DNA of 64,000 bases, taken from assembly GCA_012719855.1 (NCBI GenBank), contig JAAXZN010000023.1:1-64000 (forward strand), written 5' to 3'. The translations under genes were made by a program, and so were the position numbers. This document shows, in pieces, positions 46,653 through 57,259 of the stretch. The stretch is from Serratia liquefaciens (GTDB lineage Bacteria > Pseudomonadota > Gammaproteobacteria > Enterobacterales > Enterobacteriaceae). Numbering within the stretch: the stretch's first letter is position 1; each line of letters starts with the position of its first letter. The notes beneath the pieces were generated by a model, which was not told where the DNA came from, made no database searches, and saw nothing but the letters and a program-made list of their open reading frames with translations.

Positions 46653-46698
46653 GGCAACCTCATTTTTTGTTAAGCCAATTTAAACATAGAGGATCTTC

Positions 46699-46822
46699 TT
46701 AGGAATAATCGCAAGGTAAGGGCATTTATTTGGCGGGTAATCGGGCAATTAACAAAGTTAAAACAAGCTACTAACAATCATTTCCCTTAGGTAATATCAG
46801 GTTTTTGCTAGGATTTTTCCTA
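46699..46822. promoter_or_regulatory. TTAGG-motif cluster, possible RcsB-type boxes
   Basis: Three related motifs lie upstream of the pilin-like gene: TTAGGAATAATC (46699-46710), TTAGGTAATATC (46787-46798) and the inverted repeat TAGGA-TTTT-TCCTA (46809-46822). The last resembles an RcsAB/RcsB box. They could also act on divergent yeiR. No other gene is seen in this 318-bp gap. Confidence 0.35.
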
Positions 46823-46970
46823 ATAATGACCGCCATTTTGTTGCTTTAAAATGACGCATCTCAATCTGTCGGATTTGTGACTTAACGCAGGGAAAGCAGC
46901 GTCATCCGGCCAGGTGAAGTAGAATGGCCGAAGTATTGCCCCTTAAATTCATTAACATCAGGAATAATTA

Positions 46971-47945
46971 ATGACGAAAACTAACCTGATCACCGGTTTT
47001 CTCGGCAGCGGCAAAACCACCACCATCCGTCATTTGCTGGCTAACAAGCCGGAACATGAACGCTGGGCGGTGCTGGTGAATGAGTTCGGTGAAATTGGCA
47101 TCGACGGCGCGTTGCTGGCTGACAGCGGCGCAGTGTTAAAGGAGATCCCTGGCGGCTGCATGTGTTGCGTGAACGGACTGCCGATGCAGGTCGGGCTGAA
47201 CATGCTGCTGCAACAAAACAAACCCGATCGCTTGCTGATTGAACCCACCGGGCTTGGGCATCCGAAACAGATCCTGTCATTGCTGACGCAAGACAGCTAC
47301 GCCGGTTGGATCGATCTGCAGGCCACGCTGTGCCTGTTGGATGCGCGCCAACTCAGCGAACCGCGCTACCGCGAGAACGAAAACTTCCGCGATCAACTGG
47401 CGGCCGCCGACATTATTCTGGCCAGCAAAAGCGACACCTATCAGCCGCAAGATCTGTTGGCCCTACAGCAATGGATAGAACAGGATGGTCACCAGCGTCC
47501 GCTTTATCACATTGAACGCGGTCAGGCCGATGTCGCCTGGCTCGACCAGCCTCGCACTAATCGTACAGAATTACCCGATGCACAACATCATCATAGTCAT
47601 GCCAAAACGCAGGGCCTGGCCGCATTGCGGCTGCCGGAAACCTCCCGCTGGCGTCGAGCACTCAACCAGGGCCAGGGTTTTAACAGCTGTGGTTGGATTT
47701 TTGACGCCGACACGGTGTTCGACACCGTTGGCATTATGGAGTGGATACGTCTGGCACCGGTCGAACGCGCCAAAGGCGTGGTGCGTATTGCTGAAGGTAC
47801 ACTTTTAATCAACCGTCAGGGGCAAGATCTCAATATTGAAACGCGCCCTGTTGCGCCGCTGGACAGCCGAATTGAACTGATTCACAGCGAGAATGCGGAC
47901 TGGAATGCGTTGCAATCCAAGCTGTTTAATATTCGTTTAAGTTGA
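46971..47945 (+). CDS. yeiR: YeiR, zinc-binding G3E GTPase (COG0523)
   Basis: This 324-residue metallochaperone-type GTPase has a P-loop GFLGSGKT (residues 9-16), the COG0523 metal-binding CMCC (Cys63, 65 and 66), IEPTGLGHPKQ and SKSD-type base recognition (ASKSDTY). A His-rich stretch HHHSHAK near residue 206 is a further likely zinc-binding site. It matches E. coli YeiR and probably delivers zinc to a client protein. The C-terminal CobW_C domain ends in NALQSKLFNIRLS. Confidence 0.93.
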   Translation: MTKTNLITGFLGSGKTTTIRHLLANKPEHERWAVLVNEFGEIGIDGALLADSGAVLKEIPGGCMCCVNGLPMQVGLNMLLQQNKPDRLLIEPTGLGHPKQILSLLTQDSYAGWIDLQATLCLLDARQLSEPRYRENENFRDQLAAADIILASKSDTYQPQDLLALQQWIEQDGHQRPLYHIERGQADVAWLDQPRTNRTELPDAQHHHSHAKTQGLAALRLPETSRWRRALNQGQGFNSCGWIFDADTVFDTVGIMEWIRLAPVERAKGVVRIAEGTLLINRQGQDLNIETRPVAPLDSRIELIHSENADWNALQSKLFNIRLS

Positions 47946-47997
47946 GATCTTTACCGTTAGTGCCCTTTTACTCTTTAGACAGACTACAGGTTATGCC

Positions 47998-48702
47998 ATG
48001 ACTCGCCGCAATTTACCCCTCATCATTTTCTTCAATATATTGGGCATTGTGCTGTTCTTGTCCTGGTTCCTGCCGGCGAATCACGGTTATTGGTTTACCC
48101 TGGACTCATCGATTTTCTTCTTTTTCAACCGTCATCTGGCAACCGATCCCGGTTTTCTGCATTTGGTGGCCATCACCAATAACCGCGCCTTTGACGTCAT
48201 TTCTCTGCTGGCCATGGGGTTGTTGTACCTGTGCTTTTACCTGCAGCAGGATGCCGTCGGCCGTCGCCGCTTGCTGATTACCGGCGTCGTCATGCTGCTG
48301 ACCGCTGTGGTGCTGAATCAGCTTGGGCACTTGTTGCCGGTCAAGCACCCCAGCCCTTCGCTGAGTTTTGAGAACATCAACCGCGTCAGCGAACTGACCG
48401 GTATTCCTACCAAAGACGCTTCTGGCGACAGCTTCCCCGGCGATCACGGCATGATGCTGATGATCTTTTCCTGCTTTATGCTGCGCTACTTTAACCGCCG
48501 CGCGTTCGCCGTCGCGCTGCTGATTACGGTGGTATTTTCATTACCACGCGTGATGATTGGCGCACACTGGTTTACCGATATCGCCGTCGGCTCGCTGTCG
48601 GTGGTGCTGGTTGGCGCCAGTTGGTGCCTGATGACGCCGTTTAGCGATGTGCTGATCCGGGGTCTCAACCGTATGCTGCCCGGTAAGCACCGTCCAGCCT
48701 AG
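47998..48702 (+). CDS. lpxT: Kdo2-lipid A phosphotransferase LpxT
   Basis: This 234-residue inner-membrane PAP2-superfamily enzyme has about six spans and transfers a phosphate from undecaprenyl pyrophosphate to lipid A on the periplasmic side. The three PAP2 motifs are present: KHPSPSLSF, SFPGDHGMM and RVMIGAHWFTDIAVG. It matches E. coli LpxT (YeiU, 237 residues) in sequence and position after yeiR. Confidence 0.93.
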   Translation: MTRRNLPLIIFFNILGIVLFLSWFLPANHGYWFTLDSSIFFFFNRHLATDPGFLHLVAITNNRAFDVISLLAMGLLYLCFYLQQDAVGRRRLLITGVVMLLTAVVLNQLGHLLPVKHPSPSLSFENINRVSELTGIPTKDASGDSFPGDHGMMLMIFSCFMLRYFNRRAFAVALLITVVFSLPRVMIGAHWFTDIAVGSLSVVLVGASWCLMTPFSDVLIRGLNRMLPGKHRPA

Positions 48703-48736
48703 TCATAACCAAGTCATAACTATTGGTTATGATCCC

Positions 48737-48758
48737 CAGGAGGCCCGCCGGCCTCCTG
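48737..48758 (+). terminator. probable lpxT terminator hairpin
   Basis: CAGGAGGCC (48737-48745) and GGCCTCCTG (48750-48758) form a perfect 9-bp stem over CGCC, followed by AACATTTT. It lies 35 bp past the lpxT stop. The delayed T-run is short. Confidence 0.6.
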
Positions 48759-48854
48759 AACATTTTCCCACCGCATTGCGTTTATTTCCCCATCAGCGCG
48801 TTAACGCTTTCGCCACCTGATTTCACGCAAAACCAGCACAACCGACATTCAGCG

Positions 48855-48905
48855 TTTTTTATATGAAGTTTTACATTATGTTACATCACAAATTCATATA
48901 AAAAA
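48855..48905. promoter_or_regulatory. 13-bp perfect inverted repeat in the mepS leader
   Basis: TTTTTTATATGAA (48855-48867) and TTCATATAAAAAA (48893-48905) are exact reverse complements separated by 25 nt. The spacer contains two TTACAT copies (10 nt apart). It lies 224 bp before mepS. As DNA it could be a paired binding site; as RNA it would form a weak AT-rich stem. No gene is seen in this 426-bp gap. Confidence 0.55.
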
Positions 48906-49128
48906 GGGTGGAAAAAGGCTCGCAATCCCCAATTCGTTACGGTAATCTCGGATGCGTTTGTGCCTGGTTTAACCTGACTCAGCTTCAAATCCACTAAAAA
49001 TGTGCGTTCCAGCACGTTTTCAGAGGTAACTGATTGTCGTTAAAACAGCTGCAGATTAGTCTCGTTCCGTTTGGCATTTTTCAGGTAGCGACTGACGTCG
49101 TTAAGGACTTCAAGGGAAAACAATAACA

Positions 49129-49704
49129 ATGGTCAAATCTCAACCGTTTCTGAGATATTTTTTGCGGGTAGTACCTGCAATTGCCGCAGCGGTAATGCTC
49201 TCCGCGTGCAGCACGACTCACACTTCGAACTTGAATAACGCACAAACTGAGATGCGTGCAGTTAATGACAAAGATGGTCTTTTACTGCAAGCCTCTCAGG
49301 ATGAATTCGAAGCAATGGTCCGTAACGTTGACGTCAAGTCAAAGATTATGGATCAGTATGCAGACTGGAAAGGCGTTCGCTACCGTTTAGGCGGTGAAAC
49401 CAAGCGCGGCATCGATTGCTCGGCGTTTGTACAGCGTACTTTCCGCGAACAGTTTGGCATGGACTTACCGCGTTCGACCTATGAACAGGAAGACATGGGC
49501 AAGAAAATCTTGCGTACCAAACTGCGTCCTGGCGATCTGGTGCTGTTCCGCGCCGGCTCAACCGGGCGCCATGTCGGCATCTATTTAGGTAACGATCAAT
49601 TCGTTCATGCCTCTACCAGCAACGGCGTGATGATTTCGAAACTGAGCGATAACTACTGGAATAAACGTTATCGCGAAGCCCGCCGGGTGCTTACCAGCAG
49701 CTGA
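49129..49704 (+). CDS. mepS: murein DD-endopeptidase MepS (Spr)
   Basis: This 191-residue NlpC/P60 outer-membrane lipoprotein cuts D-Ala-mDAP cross-links to open the wall for growth. It has lipobox LSAC (Cys27) and catalytic residues Cys97 (GIDCSAF), His148 (GRHVGIY) and His160 (FVHAST). It matches E. coli Spr (188 residues). Its level in E. coli is set by proteolysis through NlpI-Prc. A strong terminator follows. Confidence 0.95.
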   Translation: MVKSQPFLRYFLRVVPAIAAAVMLSACSTTHTSNLNNAQTEMRAVNDKDGLLLQASQDEFEAMVRNVDVKSKIMDQYADWKGVRYRLGGETKRGIDCSAFVQRTFREQFGMDLPRSTYEQEDMGKKILRTKLRPGDLVLFRAGSTGRHVGIYLGNDQFVHASTSNGVMISKLSDNYWNKRYREARRVLTSS

Positions 49705-49746
49705 CGGCGCATGACCTGATTGTCCTGAATACCAAACGAGCGATAG

Positions 49747-49774
49747 AACGCTGCCTTCGGGCAGCGTTTTTTTT
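49747..49774 (+). terminator. mepS terminator
   Basis: AACGCTGCC (49747-49755), loop TTCG, GGCAGCGTT (49760-49768), then more T to 49774. It lies 42 bp past the stop. The rest of the gap to 50045 is AT-rich and holds the pdeN promoter region. Confidence 0.93.
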
Positions 49775-50045
49775 GCGCCGCTGTCTGCCCCCGGATTGAG
49801 ATCTTATTATCCGTTCGCAGCGCTTTGCCTCTACCCCAGTATTTCGCGATATTATTTGTAGGAAACTACGCACCGATGAAAAACTCACCTATTATCGTCA
49901 AATGGGATAATGGTGGTTATGCCTGATTTAAACGATTAACAACCGTTAAATAAACAGTAATGACTGCAATAGCGCCGTTGGGATATATTAGGCAGTCACT
50001 CTATAACAAAAACAAATTGATACGCCGTGCTCAGGGGGCAGGTTT

Positions 50046-51632
50046 ATGGGCTTGAAAAGGGCATTTGCACGCCACGTCTCTCACAGACGACGCAGCTTGG
50101 CTAAAAGCGCCATCGTAGCCCTGGTATTTTTTATCCTGTTCGTGGCGATTACACTCTCTTTGATTGACCACCAGCGCACCCAATATCAACACCGTGTTGA
50201 ACAACGCACGCAGAAATTCACCGTCGACACGCTCAATAACCTGACGGAAATCATGCAGCAGTTAATGCCGTTGATTGACCGCCCCTGCACCGCCAGCCAA
50301 CCGGATATTACTTACCAAGCAGCTTTCCATTCCGGCGTGCGTACCTTTATGCTGGTAAAAAATGGCTTTGCCTACTGCTCTTCCGCCACCGGCGACATGA
50401 TGCTGGCGCTGAAAAACATCTACCCGGAGATTGACCCCCATCAGTCGCTGGATCTCAAACTGCAGCAAGGCACCCCGCTGGTACCGGGTAAACCGGCAGT
50501 AGCGGTGTGGTTGCGTCAGTCCGGAAAGGAAGATTCCGGCATACTGGCGACGCTGGATATCGCACTGATGCCCTATCAGCTGTTCAGCTCCAACGCCGAA
50601 CGAGCGCCGGGCATCGCCATTATTCTGGGCGATCGCGCACTGACCAGTTTTAGCCCGAACCTGATGCCGGTCAATCAGTTGCCGGACGAGAAAGCCGATC
50701 GTATCTCCATCGCCAATACGCCGATGACCATTCTGTTTTATAACCAAAAACTCACGCCCAACGATATACGCCTGACGCTAATGGGCAGCCTGGTGCTGTC
50801 ATTGATGATCGGCGTGTTGTGCTATTACATGCTGTTGCTGCGCCAAAGTCCGGAACGCGCACTGATGCGCGGCATCAAGCGCAATGAATTCTTTATCGAA
50901 TACCAGCCGGTGTTCCATACCCAAAGTGGCACCATCGGCGGGCTGGAGGCCCTTATCCGTTGGCAGCATCCGATCGAGGGCCGCATCCCACCCGATCTGT
51001 TTATTCCCTATGCCGAAAGCGAAGGGCTGATCGTTCCGTTAACGCGCCATCTGTTCCGCCTGATTGCCGAAGATGCGCCAAAGCTGGCGACGGCGCTACC
51101 GCAGGGGGCAAAGCTCGGTCTGAACATCTCCCCTTCCCACCTTAGCGCCCCCTCCTTCCACCACGACGTGTATGAATTGCTGGCGCAACTGCCGGGCGAT
51201 TACTTTACGCTGGTGTTTGAAATTACCGAGCGCGGCATGGTGGAAGAAGGCAACGCGCTGGCGGAGTTCGACTGGCTGCACCAGCAAGGTATTGAAATCG
51301 CCATTGATGATTTCGGTACCGGCCACAGCGCGCTGATCTATCTGGAACGCTTTAGCATGGACTACCTGAAAATCGACCGAGGCTTCGTTAACTCCATTGG
51401 CCGCGATACGGTCACCGCCCCGGTATTGGACGCGGTAATTTCGCTGGCGAAAAAGCTGAAAATGCAAACCGTGGCGGAAGGCGTAGAAACCGCAGAACAG
51501 GTGAGTTTCCTGCAGGAACAGGACGTTAATTTTATGCAGGGTTACTATTACAGCAAACCGCTGAGCATCGACAACTTCGTGGCCTTCTGCAATGCCCATA
51601 CGGTCATGGATCATCAGGCGCTAAAGGGCTGA
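50046..51632 (+). CDS. pdeN: c-di-GMP phosphodiesterase PdeN (Rtn), CSS-EAL type
   Basis: This 528-residue inner-membrane enzyme has spans at about 19-40 and 243-265 flanking a periplasmic CSS-motif domain with Cys81 and Cys111-Ser112-Ser113, followed by a cytoplasmic EAL domain. The catalytic EAL is E301-A302-L303 (GGLEALIRW), and metal-binding blocks NISPSH, FEITERG, DDFGTGHS and KIDRGFV are intact, so it should hydrolyse c-di-GMP under redox control of the CSS cysteines. It matches E. coli Rtn in sequence and position next to mepS. Confidence 0.92.
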   Translation: MGLKRAFARHVSHRRRSLAKSAIVALVFFILFVAITLSLIDHQRTQYQHRVEQRTQKFTVDTLNNLTEIMQQLMPLIDRPCTASQPDITYQAAFHSGVRTFMLVKNGFAYCSSATGDMMLALKNIYPEIDPHQSLDLKLQQGTPLVPGKPAVAVWLRQSGKEDSGILATLDIALMPYQLFSSNAERAPGIAIILGDRALTSFSPNLMPVNQLPDEKADRISIANTPMTILFYNQKLTPNDIRLTLMGSLVLSLMIGVLCYYMLLLRQSPERALMRGIKRNEFFIEYQPVFHTQSGTIGGLEALIRWQHPIEGRIPPDLFIPYAESEGLIVPLTRHLFRLIAEDAPKLATALPQGAKLGLNISPSHLSAPSFHHDVYELLAQLPGDYFTLVFEITERGMVEEGNALAEFDWLHQQGIEIAIDDFGTGHSALIYLERFSMDYLKIDRGFVNSIGRDTVTAPVLDAVISLAKKLKMQTVAEGVETAEQVSFLQEQDVNFMQGYYYSKPLSIDNFVAFCNAHTVMDHQALKG

Positions 51633-51721
51633 TCTTTTAACTTCTTTACCCTGCGGCGCGGCGGCAAATGTTATGCTGGCCGCAGGCTTAATTGACTCTA
51701 CAGCAGGAGCTTTCCGTCAAG

Positions 51722-53529
51722 ATGTCCGTGCGCGTTTTTGCTGCCCTGGTGCTCTCAGCACTGAGTTTCGGTCTGCAGGCTGAAACCCTCAATGAAAGCT
51801 ATGCTTTCGCCCAGCTCGGTGAGCCTAAATACTCCACCGACTTTAGCCATTACGACTACGTTAACCCTGCGGCGCCCAAAGGTGGCGATGTGCGACTGGC
51901 GGCGATCGGCACCTACGATAACTTTAACCGCTATGCGTCGCGCGGCGTGCCCGGCGAACGTACCGACGCATTGTATGACTCTCTGTTTACCACCTCGGAC
52001 GATGAAATAGGCAGCTACTACCCGCTGATTGCCGAATCCGCCCGCTTCCCGGCCGACATGCGCTGGGTAGAGATCGATATCAACGCCCGCGCCCGCTTCC
52101 ACGATGGCTCGCCCATCACCGCCGCCGATGTGGCTTTCACCTATAACAAGTTTATGACCGAAGGCGTACCCCAGTTCCGTGTGCTGTACAAAGGCATTAC
52201 GGTCAAGGCTATCTCACGTCTGACGGTGCGCGTCGAATTCCCGCAGCCGGACAAAGACAAACTGCTGGGGCTGTTCGGGTTGCCAGTGTTACCGCAGAGT
52301 TTCTGGAAAGATCACAAGTTGAATGAGCCCCTGAGCACACCGCCGCTCAGCGCGGGCCATACAAGATTTCCAGCTACCGGCTAGGCCAATATATTACCTA
52401 TCAGCGAGTGCGTGATTATTGGGCGGCTAACCTGCCGGTTAACCGTGGCCGTTTTAACTTCGACAGCATTCGCTACGACTACTACCTGGACGACAAAGTG
52501 GCGCTGGAAGCTTTCAAAGCCGGTGCCTATGACTTCCGCATCGAAGGTTCGCCGAAAAGCTGGGCAACCCAGTATCAGGGGGGCAACTTTGCCCGCAACT
52601 ATATAATCAAACAGGACGAAACCAACCAGTCGGCGCAAAATACCCGCTGGATGGCCTTCAACCTTCATCGCCCGATATTTGCCGATCGCCGGGTGCGCGA
52701 AGCTATTACCCTGGCGTTCGACTTCGACTGGATGAACAAGGCGCTGTATTACGATGCCTATCAGCGCACCAACAGCTATTTCCAAAATACGCCTTACGCC
52801 GCCAGCGGTTACCCAGACGCGGCCGAATTGGCGCTGTTGGCACCGCTGAAGGGCAAGGTACCGGCGGAGGTATTCACCAGTATCTACCAGCCACCGTCCT
52901 CCGACGGCAGCGGCAACGATCGCCAGAACCTGCTGAAAGCCACGCAGTTGTTGAAACAGGCTGGCTGGGAAGTGAAAAATCAGCGGTTGGTGAACAGCAA
53001 AACCGGCCAACCCTTCAGCTTCGAACTGATGCTGCTGAGCGGCAGCAACTTCCAGTACGTATTGCCGTTCCAGCACAACCTGAAACGGCTGGGCATCGAT
53101 ATGCAGATCCGTGAAATCGATGCCACTCAGTACACCCGGCGCATGCGCGAACGCGATTTCGATATGATGGCCACGGTGTATATGGCCATGCCGTTCCCCA
53201 GTGCCGATTTAAAAATACTCTGGGATTCTGAATACATTAACTCCAGCTATAACCGGCCTGGTGTGAGCGATCCTGCCGTCGACAGTCTGGTCAGGCAGAT
53301 CGCCGCGCACCAGGGTGACGAGAAAGCCCTGCTGCCGCTGGGCAGAGCGTTGGATCGGGTACTGACCTGGAACATGTACATGCTGCCGATGTGGTATTCC
53401 AATCACGATCGCTACGCCTACTGGGACAAGTTCTCCACGCCGCCTATTCGCCCGGCCTATGTGATCGGTTTCGATAACTGGTGGTTTGACGTCAACAAGG
53501 CGGCGCGTTTGCCGACTCAACAACAATAA
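51722..53529 (+). pseudogene. yejA: yejA, microcin C/oligopeptide-binding protein, frameshifted
   Basis: YejA is the periplasmic binding protein of the YejABEF peptide importer (microcin C uptake in E. coli; about 604 residues). Here the first 220 or so residues read in one frame from ATG 51722 (signal peptide MSVRVFAALVLSALSFGLQA) and stop at 52382-52384. The remainder continues in another frame from about 52360 to 53529. At 52355-52360 the sequence reads GGCCAT where GGCCCAT would restore the conserved SAGPYKISSYRLGQ. One missing C thus explains the break. Everything else looks intact, so this is either a recent inactivation or a sequencing error. Confidence 0.9.
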
Positions 53530-53539
53530 GGAATCTGCG

Positions 53540-54634
53540 ATGGCGGCTTATTTGATTCGCAGACTGCTGCTGATTATCCCCACCCTGTGGGCGATCATCA
53601 CCATTAACTTTTTTATCGTGCAAATCGCGCCCGGCGGCCCGGTCGATCAGGCCATCGCCACTATCGAAATGGGCCAGAGCAGCGGCTTCGGCGGCGGCGG
53701 AATGGGTGAAGGCCTGGGGCATGCGCGTACCGGCGTTGCCAGTGCCACAGACAGTCAGTACCGTGGTTCCCGAGGGCTGGATCCGGAAGTGATCGCCGAA
53801 ATCACCAAACGCTATGGCTTCGACAAGCCGCTGCACGAGCGCTATTTCACCATGCTGTGGAACTATATGCGCCTCGACTTTGGCGACAGCCTGTTTCGCG
53901 GCGCGTCGGTGATGCAGCTGGTTGGCCACAGCCTGCCGGTCTCCATCACCCTGGGGTTGTGGAGTACCCTGATCATTTACCTGGTGTCGATCCCGCTGGG
54001 GATCCGCAAAGCCGTACATAACGGCAGCGCCTTCGATACCTGGAGCAGCACCCTGATTATCATCGGCTACGCCATTCCGGCCTTTCTGTTCGCCATTCTG
54101 ATGATTGTGCTGTTCGCCGGCGGCAGCTACCTCGATTGGTTCCCGCTGCGCGGTCTGGTTTCCAGCAATTTCGACACCCTGCCGTGGTACGGCAAAATCA
54201 CCGATTACCTGTGGCATATCACCCTGCCGGTGCTGGCGACGGTGATTGGCGGTTTCGCCACCCTGACTATGCTGACCAAGAATTCGTTCCTCGACGAGAT
54301 CCGCAAACAGTACGTGGTCACCGCTCGAGCCAAAGGGTTGGACGAGAACAAAATCCTTTATCGCCACGTATTTCGCAATGCCATGCTGCTGGTGATCGCC
54401 GGCTTCCCTGCGACCTTTGTCAGCATGTTTTTCACCGGTTCTTTACTGATCGAGGTGATGTTCTCGCTTAACGGACTGGGCCTGTTGGGCTATGACGCCA
54501 CGCTTCAGCGCGATTATCCGGTGATGTTCGGCACGCTGTATATCTTCACCCTGATTGGCCTGCTGTTGAATATTCTCAGCGATATCACCTATACCCTGGT
54601 CGATCCGCGCATTGATTTCGAGGCCCGCCAATGA
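53540..54634 (+). CDS. yejB: microcin C/peptide ABC transporter permease YejB
   Basis: This 364-residue permease of the DppB type has about six spans ([29 protein letters not shown] at the N-terminus) and the EAA-like loop [23 protein letters not shown] Gly-rich segment [14 protein letters not shown] (about 50-64) is a lineage insert in the periplasmic loop. AAGGA precedes ATG 53540, 10 bp after yejA. Its stop overlaps yejE by 4 bp. Confidence 0.93.
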   Translation: MAAYLIRRLLLIIPTLWAIITINFFIVQIAPGGPVDQAIATIEMGQSSGFGGGGMGEGLGHARTGVASATDSQYRGSRGLDPEVIAEITKRYGFDKPLHERYFTMLWNYMRLDFGDSLFRGASVMQLVGHSLPVSITLGLWSTLIIYLVSIPLGIRKAVHNGSAFDTWSSTLIIIGYAIPAFLFAILMIVLFAGGSYLDWFPLRGLVSSNFDTLPWYGKITDYLWHITLPVLATVIGGFATLTMLTKNSFLDEIRKQYVVTARAKGLDENKILYRHVFRNAMLLVIAGFPATFVSMFFTGSLLIEVMFSLNGLGLLGYDATLQRDYPVMFGTLYIFTLIGLLLNILSDITYTLVDPRIDFEARQ

Positions 54635-55656
54635 GCCGCTTAAGCCCGATCAACCAGGCGCGCTGGGCACGTTTTCGCAGCAACCGCCGCGGCTACTGGT
54701 CGCTGTGGATTTTTCTGGTGCTGTTTGTTCTCAGTCTGGGGGCCAACCTGATCGCCAACGACAGGCCGCTGCTGGTGCGTTACGAAGGGTGCCTGTACCT
54801 GCCGTTCATCATCGACTACAGCGAGACCACCTTCGGCGGCGAGCTGAACACCGCCACCGACTATCAGGATCCCTTCGTAAAAAAACAGATCGACAGCCAC
54901 GGCTGGGCGGTTTGGCCGCCGATACGTTTCAGTTACGACACCATCAATTTTGCTACCGAAGTGCCCTTCCCCTCCGCGCCTTCACGCCAAAATCTGTTGG
55001 GCACCGACGGTAACGGCAGCGACGTGCTGGCCCGCGTGCTGTATGGCTTTCGTATTTCGATGCTGTTCGGGCTGGCGTTGACGCTGTTTTCCAGCGTGAT
55101 TGGCGTTTGCGTCGGCGCCGTACAGGGCTACTACGGCGGGCGCATAGATCTGTGGGGCCAGCGCTTTATCGAAGTGTGGTCGGGCATGCCGACGCTGTTT
55201 TTGATCATTTTGTTATCGAGCATCGTACAACCCAATTTCTGGTGGCTGCTCGGCATCACCATTTTATTCGGCTGGATGAGCCTGGTGGGCGTGGTGCGCG
55301 CTGAGTTTCTTCGTACCCGCAACTACGACTATATCCGCGCCGCACGCGCCATGGGGGTGCAGGATCGGGTCATTATGTATCGCCATATGCTGCCCAATGC
55401 GATGGTGGCGATGCTGACTTTCTTGCCGTTTATTCTGTGCGGCTCCATCACTACCCTGACCTCGCTCGACTTCCTGGGCTTCGGCCTGCCGATAGGCTCG
55501 CCGTCGCTCGGCGAACTGCTGCTGCAGGGTAAGAACAACCTTCAGGCACCGTGGCTCGGCATCACCGCTTTCCTGGTACTGGCGGTGCTGCTGTCTTTAC
55601 TCATCTTTATCGGCGAAGCGGTACGCGACGCCTTTGACCCCAGCAAGGCGCATTAA
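54631..55656 (+). CDS. yejE: microcin C/peptide ABC transporter permease YejE
   Basis: This 341-residue DppC-type permease has one N-terminal span, a long periplasmic loop with the family block [23 protein letters not shown], and five further spans. The coupling loop [23 protein letters not shown] is clear. It is coupled to yejB by a 4-bp overlap and to yejF by a 1-bp gap. Confidence 0.94.
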   Translation: MSRLSPINQARWARFRSNRRGYWSLWIFLVLFVLSLGANLIANDRPLLVRYEGCLYLPFIIDYSETTFGGELNTATDYQDPFVKKQIDSHGWAVWPPIRFSYDTINFATEVPFPSAPSRQNLLGTDGNGSDVLARVLYGFRISMLFGLALTLFSSVIGVCVGAVQGYYGGRIDLWGQRFIEVWSGMPTLFLIILLSSIVQPNFWWLLGITILFGWMSLVGVVRAEFLRTRNYDYIRAARAMGVQDRVIMYRHMLPNAMVAMLTFLPFILCGSITTLTSLDFLGFGLPIGSPSLGELLLQGKNNLQAPWLGITAFLVLAVLLSLLIFIGEAVRDAFDPSKAH

Positions 55657-55657
55657 T

Positions 55658-57250
55658 ATGGCTAGCACTCCTCTGCTTTCAATTCAGGATCTCGGCGTGG
55701 CTTTTCGTCAGGGAGAGGTATTGAACCCGGTGGTCAACGGCCTTTCGCTGCAGATCGAAAGAGCAGAGACGCTGGCGTTGGTGGGTGAATCCGGCTCAGG
55801 CAAAAGCGTCACTGCGCTGTCGGTATTGCGCCTGCTGCCCTCGCCTCCGGTGGTCTATACCGCCGGCGATATCCGGTTCAACGGCAATTCGCTGCTGCAT
55901 GCGCCAGAGGCCGAGCTGCGCAAGGTGCGCGGCAACCAGATTTCGATGATATTCCAGGAGCCGATGGTGTCGCTCAATCCGCTGCACACCATTGAAAAAC
56001 AGCTGGCAGAAGTACTGGCGCTGCATCGCGGCATGCGGCGCGACGTCGCACGTGGCGAGATCATTCAATGCCTGGATCGCGTCGGTATCCGCAATGCCAA
56101 GGGCCGGTTGAAAGACTATCCGCATCAGCTTTCCGGCGGCGAACGGCAGCGGGTGATGATCGCCATGGCGGTGCTGACCCAGCCCAAATTGCTGATTGCG
56201 GATGAACCCACCACCGCGCTTGATGTGACCATCCAGGCGCAAATTCTGCTGCTGCTGAAGGAGCTGAAGCAGGAAATGGGCATGGGGCTGCTGTTTATCA
56301 CCCACAACCTGAATATTGTGCGTCGCCTGGCGGACAACGTGGCGGTGATGCGCCACGGCCAATGCGTTGAGCAGAACGACCGCACCCGCCTGTTTAGCCA
56401 GCCGCAGCACCCTTACACCCAGCAATTGCTGGCGGCGGAGAACGTGGGCGATCCGCTGCCGTTGCCGGCGGATGCCGCTCCGCTGCTGAAGGTGGAAAAC
56501 CTGCAGGTCAGCTTCCCGATCAAACGCGGTTTGCTGCGCCGCACGGTCGGCCATCATTATGCACTGAAGGATTTGAGTTTTGAGCTGAAGGCCGGGGAAA
56601 GCGTAGGGCTGGTGGGAGAATCCGGTTCGGGGAAAAGCACCACCGGGCGGGCGCTATTGCGTCTGCTGAGTGCCAAAGGCGCTATGTGGTTTAACGGCCA
56701 GCCGCTGCACCAGTTCAGCATGAAACAAATGCTGCCGTACCGCAGCCAGATGCAGATTGTGTTCCAGGATCCTTTCTCGGCGCTGAATCCCCGGCTGAAC
56801 GTGCTGCAAATCATCGCCGAAGGTCTGGAAGTACACCAGAAACTGAGCGCCGAACAGCGAGAACAGCGGGTGATCGAGGTGTTGCAAGAAGTGGGATTGG
56901 ACCCAGCGCTGCGCCACCGTTACCCCACCGAGTTTTCCGGTGGCCAACGCCAACGCATCGCCATCGCGCGTGCGCTGATTTTACAACCGCAGTTGCTGAT
57001 CCTGGATGAACCCACCTCGTCGCTGGACAAATCGGTGCAGGCGCAAATCCTGACGTTGCTGAAATCACTGCAACAGCGCCACCGGCTGGCCTATCTGTTT
57101 ATCAGCCACGATTTACAGGTGGTGCGTTCGCTGTGCCATCAGGTCATTGTATTGCGGCAGGGAGAGGTGGTTGAGCAAGGCGATTGTCAGACGATCTTTA
57201 ACTCGCCCGCCGCCGCTTATACGCAGCAGCTGTTACAGTTGGCGGACTAG
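55658..57250 (+). CDS. yejF: microcin C/peptide ABC transporter ATPase YejF
   Basis: This 530-residue protein carries two fused ABC modules. Each has Walker A GESGSGKS, a signature ([16 protein letters not shown] and [15 protein letters not shown]) and Walker B ([12 protein letters not shown] and [12 protein letters not shown]). It powers the YejBE permease. AAGG precedes ATG 55658, one base after the yejE stop. It is the last gene of the operon and ends 9 bp from convergent yejG. Confidence 0.94.
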   Translation: MASTPLLSIQDLGVAFRQGEVLNPVVNGLSLQIERAETLALVGESGSGKSVTALSVLRLLPSPPVVYTAGDIRFNGNSLLHAPEAELRKVRGNQISMIFQEPMVSLNPLHTIEKQLAEVLALHRGMRRDVARGEIIQCLDRVGIRNAKGRLKDYPHQLSGGERQRVMIAMAVLTQPKLLIADEPTTALDVTIQAQILLLLKELKQEMGMGLLFITHNLNIVRRLADNVAVMRHGQCVEQNDRTRLFSQPQHPYTQQLLAAENVGDPLPLPADAAPLLKVENLQVSFPIKRGLLRRTVGHHYALKDLSFELKAGESVGLVGESGSGKSTTGRALLRLLSAKGAMWFNGQPLHQFSMKQMLPYRSQMQIVFQDPFSALNPRLNVLQIIAEGLEVHQKLSAEQREQRVIEVLQEVGLDPALRHRYPTEFSGGQRQRIAIARALILQPQLLILDEPTSSLDKSVQAQILTLLKSLQQRHRLAYLFISHDLQVVRSLCHQVIVLRQGEVVEQGDCQTIFNSPAAAYTQQLLQLAD

Positions 57251-57259
57251 CGGCGGGAG

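Noticed and set aside
51722-53529. Reading yejA as two separate short genes
   Set aside because: The two frames join into one YejA protein if one base is restored at about 52358, and the second part has no start signal of its own.
53492-54367. 291-codon antisense frame within yejB
   Set aside because: Composition rich in Gln, His and Arg with no motif, wholly antisense to yejB.
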